A stretch of DNA of 5,502 nt from JAPSGM01 sp036258735 (GTDB lineage: Bacteria > Chloroflexota > Limnocylindria > QHBO01), in contig DATADC010000125.1 in assembly GCA_036258735.1 (NCBI GenBank), forward strand, positions 1 through 5,502, written 5' to 3'. The notes beneath the pieces are model-generated. The model saw only the letters and a program-made list of their open reading frames with translations. It made no database searches and was not told where the DNA came from. The translations under genes and the position numbers were made by a program. This document shows, in pieces, positions 4,991-5,502 of the stretch; positions within the stretch are counted from its first letter, which is position 1, and each line of letters opens with the position of its first letter.

Positions 4991-5502
4991 GCGCTGCCGC
5001 GTGGCCAGCGGCGCGCAGCGCCCGGCGCGCCGCTTCCTTGTCATCCCACGGCCGCGCCTCGGTCCCGTAGATGATCGACTGCTCGTGGCCCTTGCCGGCC
5101 AGGAGCACCACGTCCCCCGGCCCGGCCAGGCCGATGGCGTGATCGATCGCGGCCTGGCGGTCGTCGATCACAAACAGCGTCTCGCCGTCGCGAGCACCCG
5201 CCGCCCTCGCGCCGTCGGCGACCTGCTCGTTGATGACCCGCGGGTCCTCCAGCCGGGGGTCCTCGTCGGTGACGACCACGACCTCGGCGAGCTGGGCCGC
5301 CACGCGCCCCATGGGCGCGCGCTTGCTCGGGTCTCGCTCGCCGGCGGAGCCGAACACGACGATCAGCCGGCCGGTCGCCAGGGGGCGCAGGACCCGCAGC
5401 ACCTTCTCCAGCGAATCGGCGGTGTGCGCGTAGTCGACCACCACGCTGAAGGGCTGCCCCAGGTCGACGATCTCCATGCGCCCCGGCACGCCCCGGCTGG
5501 CC
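4983..5502 (-). CDS. murE: UDP-N-acetylmuramoyl-tripeptide synthetase (MurE-type Mur ligase), C-terminal part
   Basis: The last 172 residues are visible; the N-terminal and most of the central domain lie beyond the right edge. MurE uses ATP to add the third, diamino, residue to UDP-MurNAc-L-Ala-D-Glu in the cytoplasm. Visible motifs, in order, are GVPGRMEIVD, VVDYAHTADSLEKVL, VVFGSAGERDPSKRAPMGRVA, TDEDPRLEDPRVI (coding strand 5270-5232) and LLAGKGHEQ followed by PWDDKEAARRAL. GVPGRME, DYAHT and GKGHE make a MurE assignment firm. The substrate motif reads EDPR where meso-DAP enzymes have DNPR and staphylococcal Lys enzymes DNPA. The Arg favours an acidic side-chain contact, but the Asn-to-Asp change resembles the Thermotoga enzyme that uses Lys. 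DAP, Lys or Orn therefore remains open. The stop overlaps the FemAB paralog 2 start. Confidence 0.92.
   Translation of the reverse strand, partial: ASRGVPGRMEIVDLGQPFSVVVDYAHTADSLEKVLRVLRPLATGRLIVVFGSAGERDPSKRAPMGRVAAQLAEVVVVTDEDPRLEDPRVINEQVADGARAAGARDGETLFVIDDRQAAIDHAIGLAGPGDVVLLAGKGHEQSIIYGTEARPWDDKEAARRALRAAGHAAAHG

Overview
This window is a G+C-rich piece of bacterial chromosome, roughly two-thirds G+C by eye, with tightly packed small genes. The dominant theme is the cell wall. The C-terminal part of a MurE-type Mur ligase enters from the right edge. It is followed on the minus strand by a FemA/FemB-family aminoacyltransferase gene that overlaps it by 8 bp. A second, clearly paralogous FemAB-family gene lies about 2.5 kb away on the same strand. 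The gene style, with FemAB ligases beside murE and very short or absent 5' leaders behind TANNNT boxes, suggests a soil-type Gram-positive-like or Chloroflexota-like lineage. That placement is an inference from style, not from a marker gene.

Layout, left to right. Positions 1-126 (minus) hold the start of an unrecognised protein behind a good extended -10 box. Positions 127-446 hold no gene but contain four copies of a short motif arranged as two facing pairs around one centre, forming a large stem-loop. Next come a PNPOx-like flavoprotein gene (447-956, plus), a VOC/glyoxalase-like gene (941-1366, minus) converging on it with a 16-bp overlap, and FemAB paralog 1 (1382-2431, minus), 15 bp upstream of the VOC gene. 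A 51-bp divergent promoter region (2432-2482) separates paralog 1 from a phosphotransferase of the APH/choline kinase fold (2483-3496, plus). Last are a DUF1801/YdhG-like gene broken by a one-base frameshift (3526-3881, minus), FemAB paralog 2 (3917-4990, minus) and the murE fragment (4983-5502, minus).

The right-hand minus-strand set (murE, femAB2, DUF1801) looks like one transcription unit, and femAB1-VOC looks like a second. MurE adds the third, diamino, residue of the peptidoglycan stem. FemAB-type enzymes transfer amino acids from tRNA onto that residue's side chain to build the cross-bridge. The MurE substrate motif here reads EDPR rather than the DNPR typical of meso-DAP enzymes, which fits a stem carrying Lys or Orn with a branched bridge, though this is not proven. 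The phosphotransferase, VOC, PNPOx and DUF1801 genes are generic accessory enzymes whose substrates cannot be read from the sequence.

The observations most worth a second look are the symmetric repeat structure at 215-407, the MurE motif together with two diverged FemAB paralogs, the leaderless-type starts, and the clean homopolymer frameshift in the DUF1801 gene.
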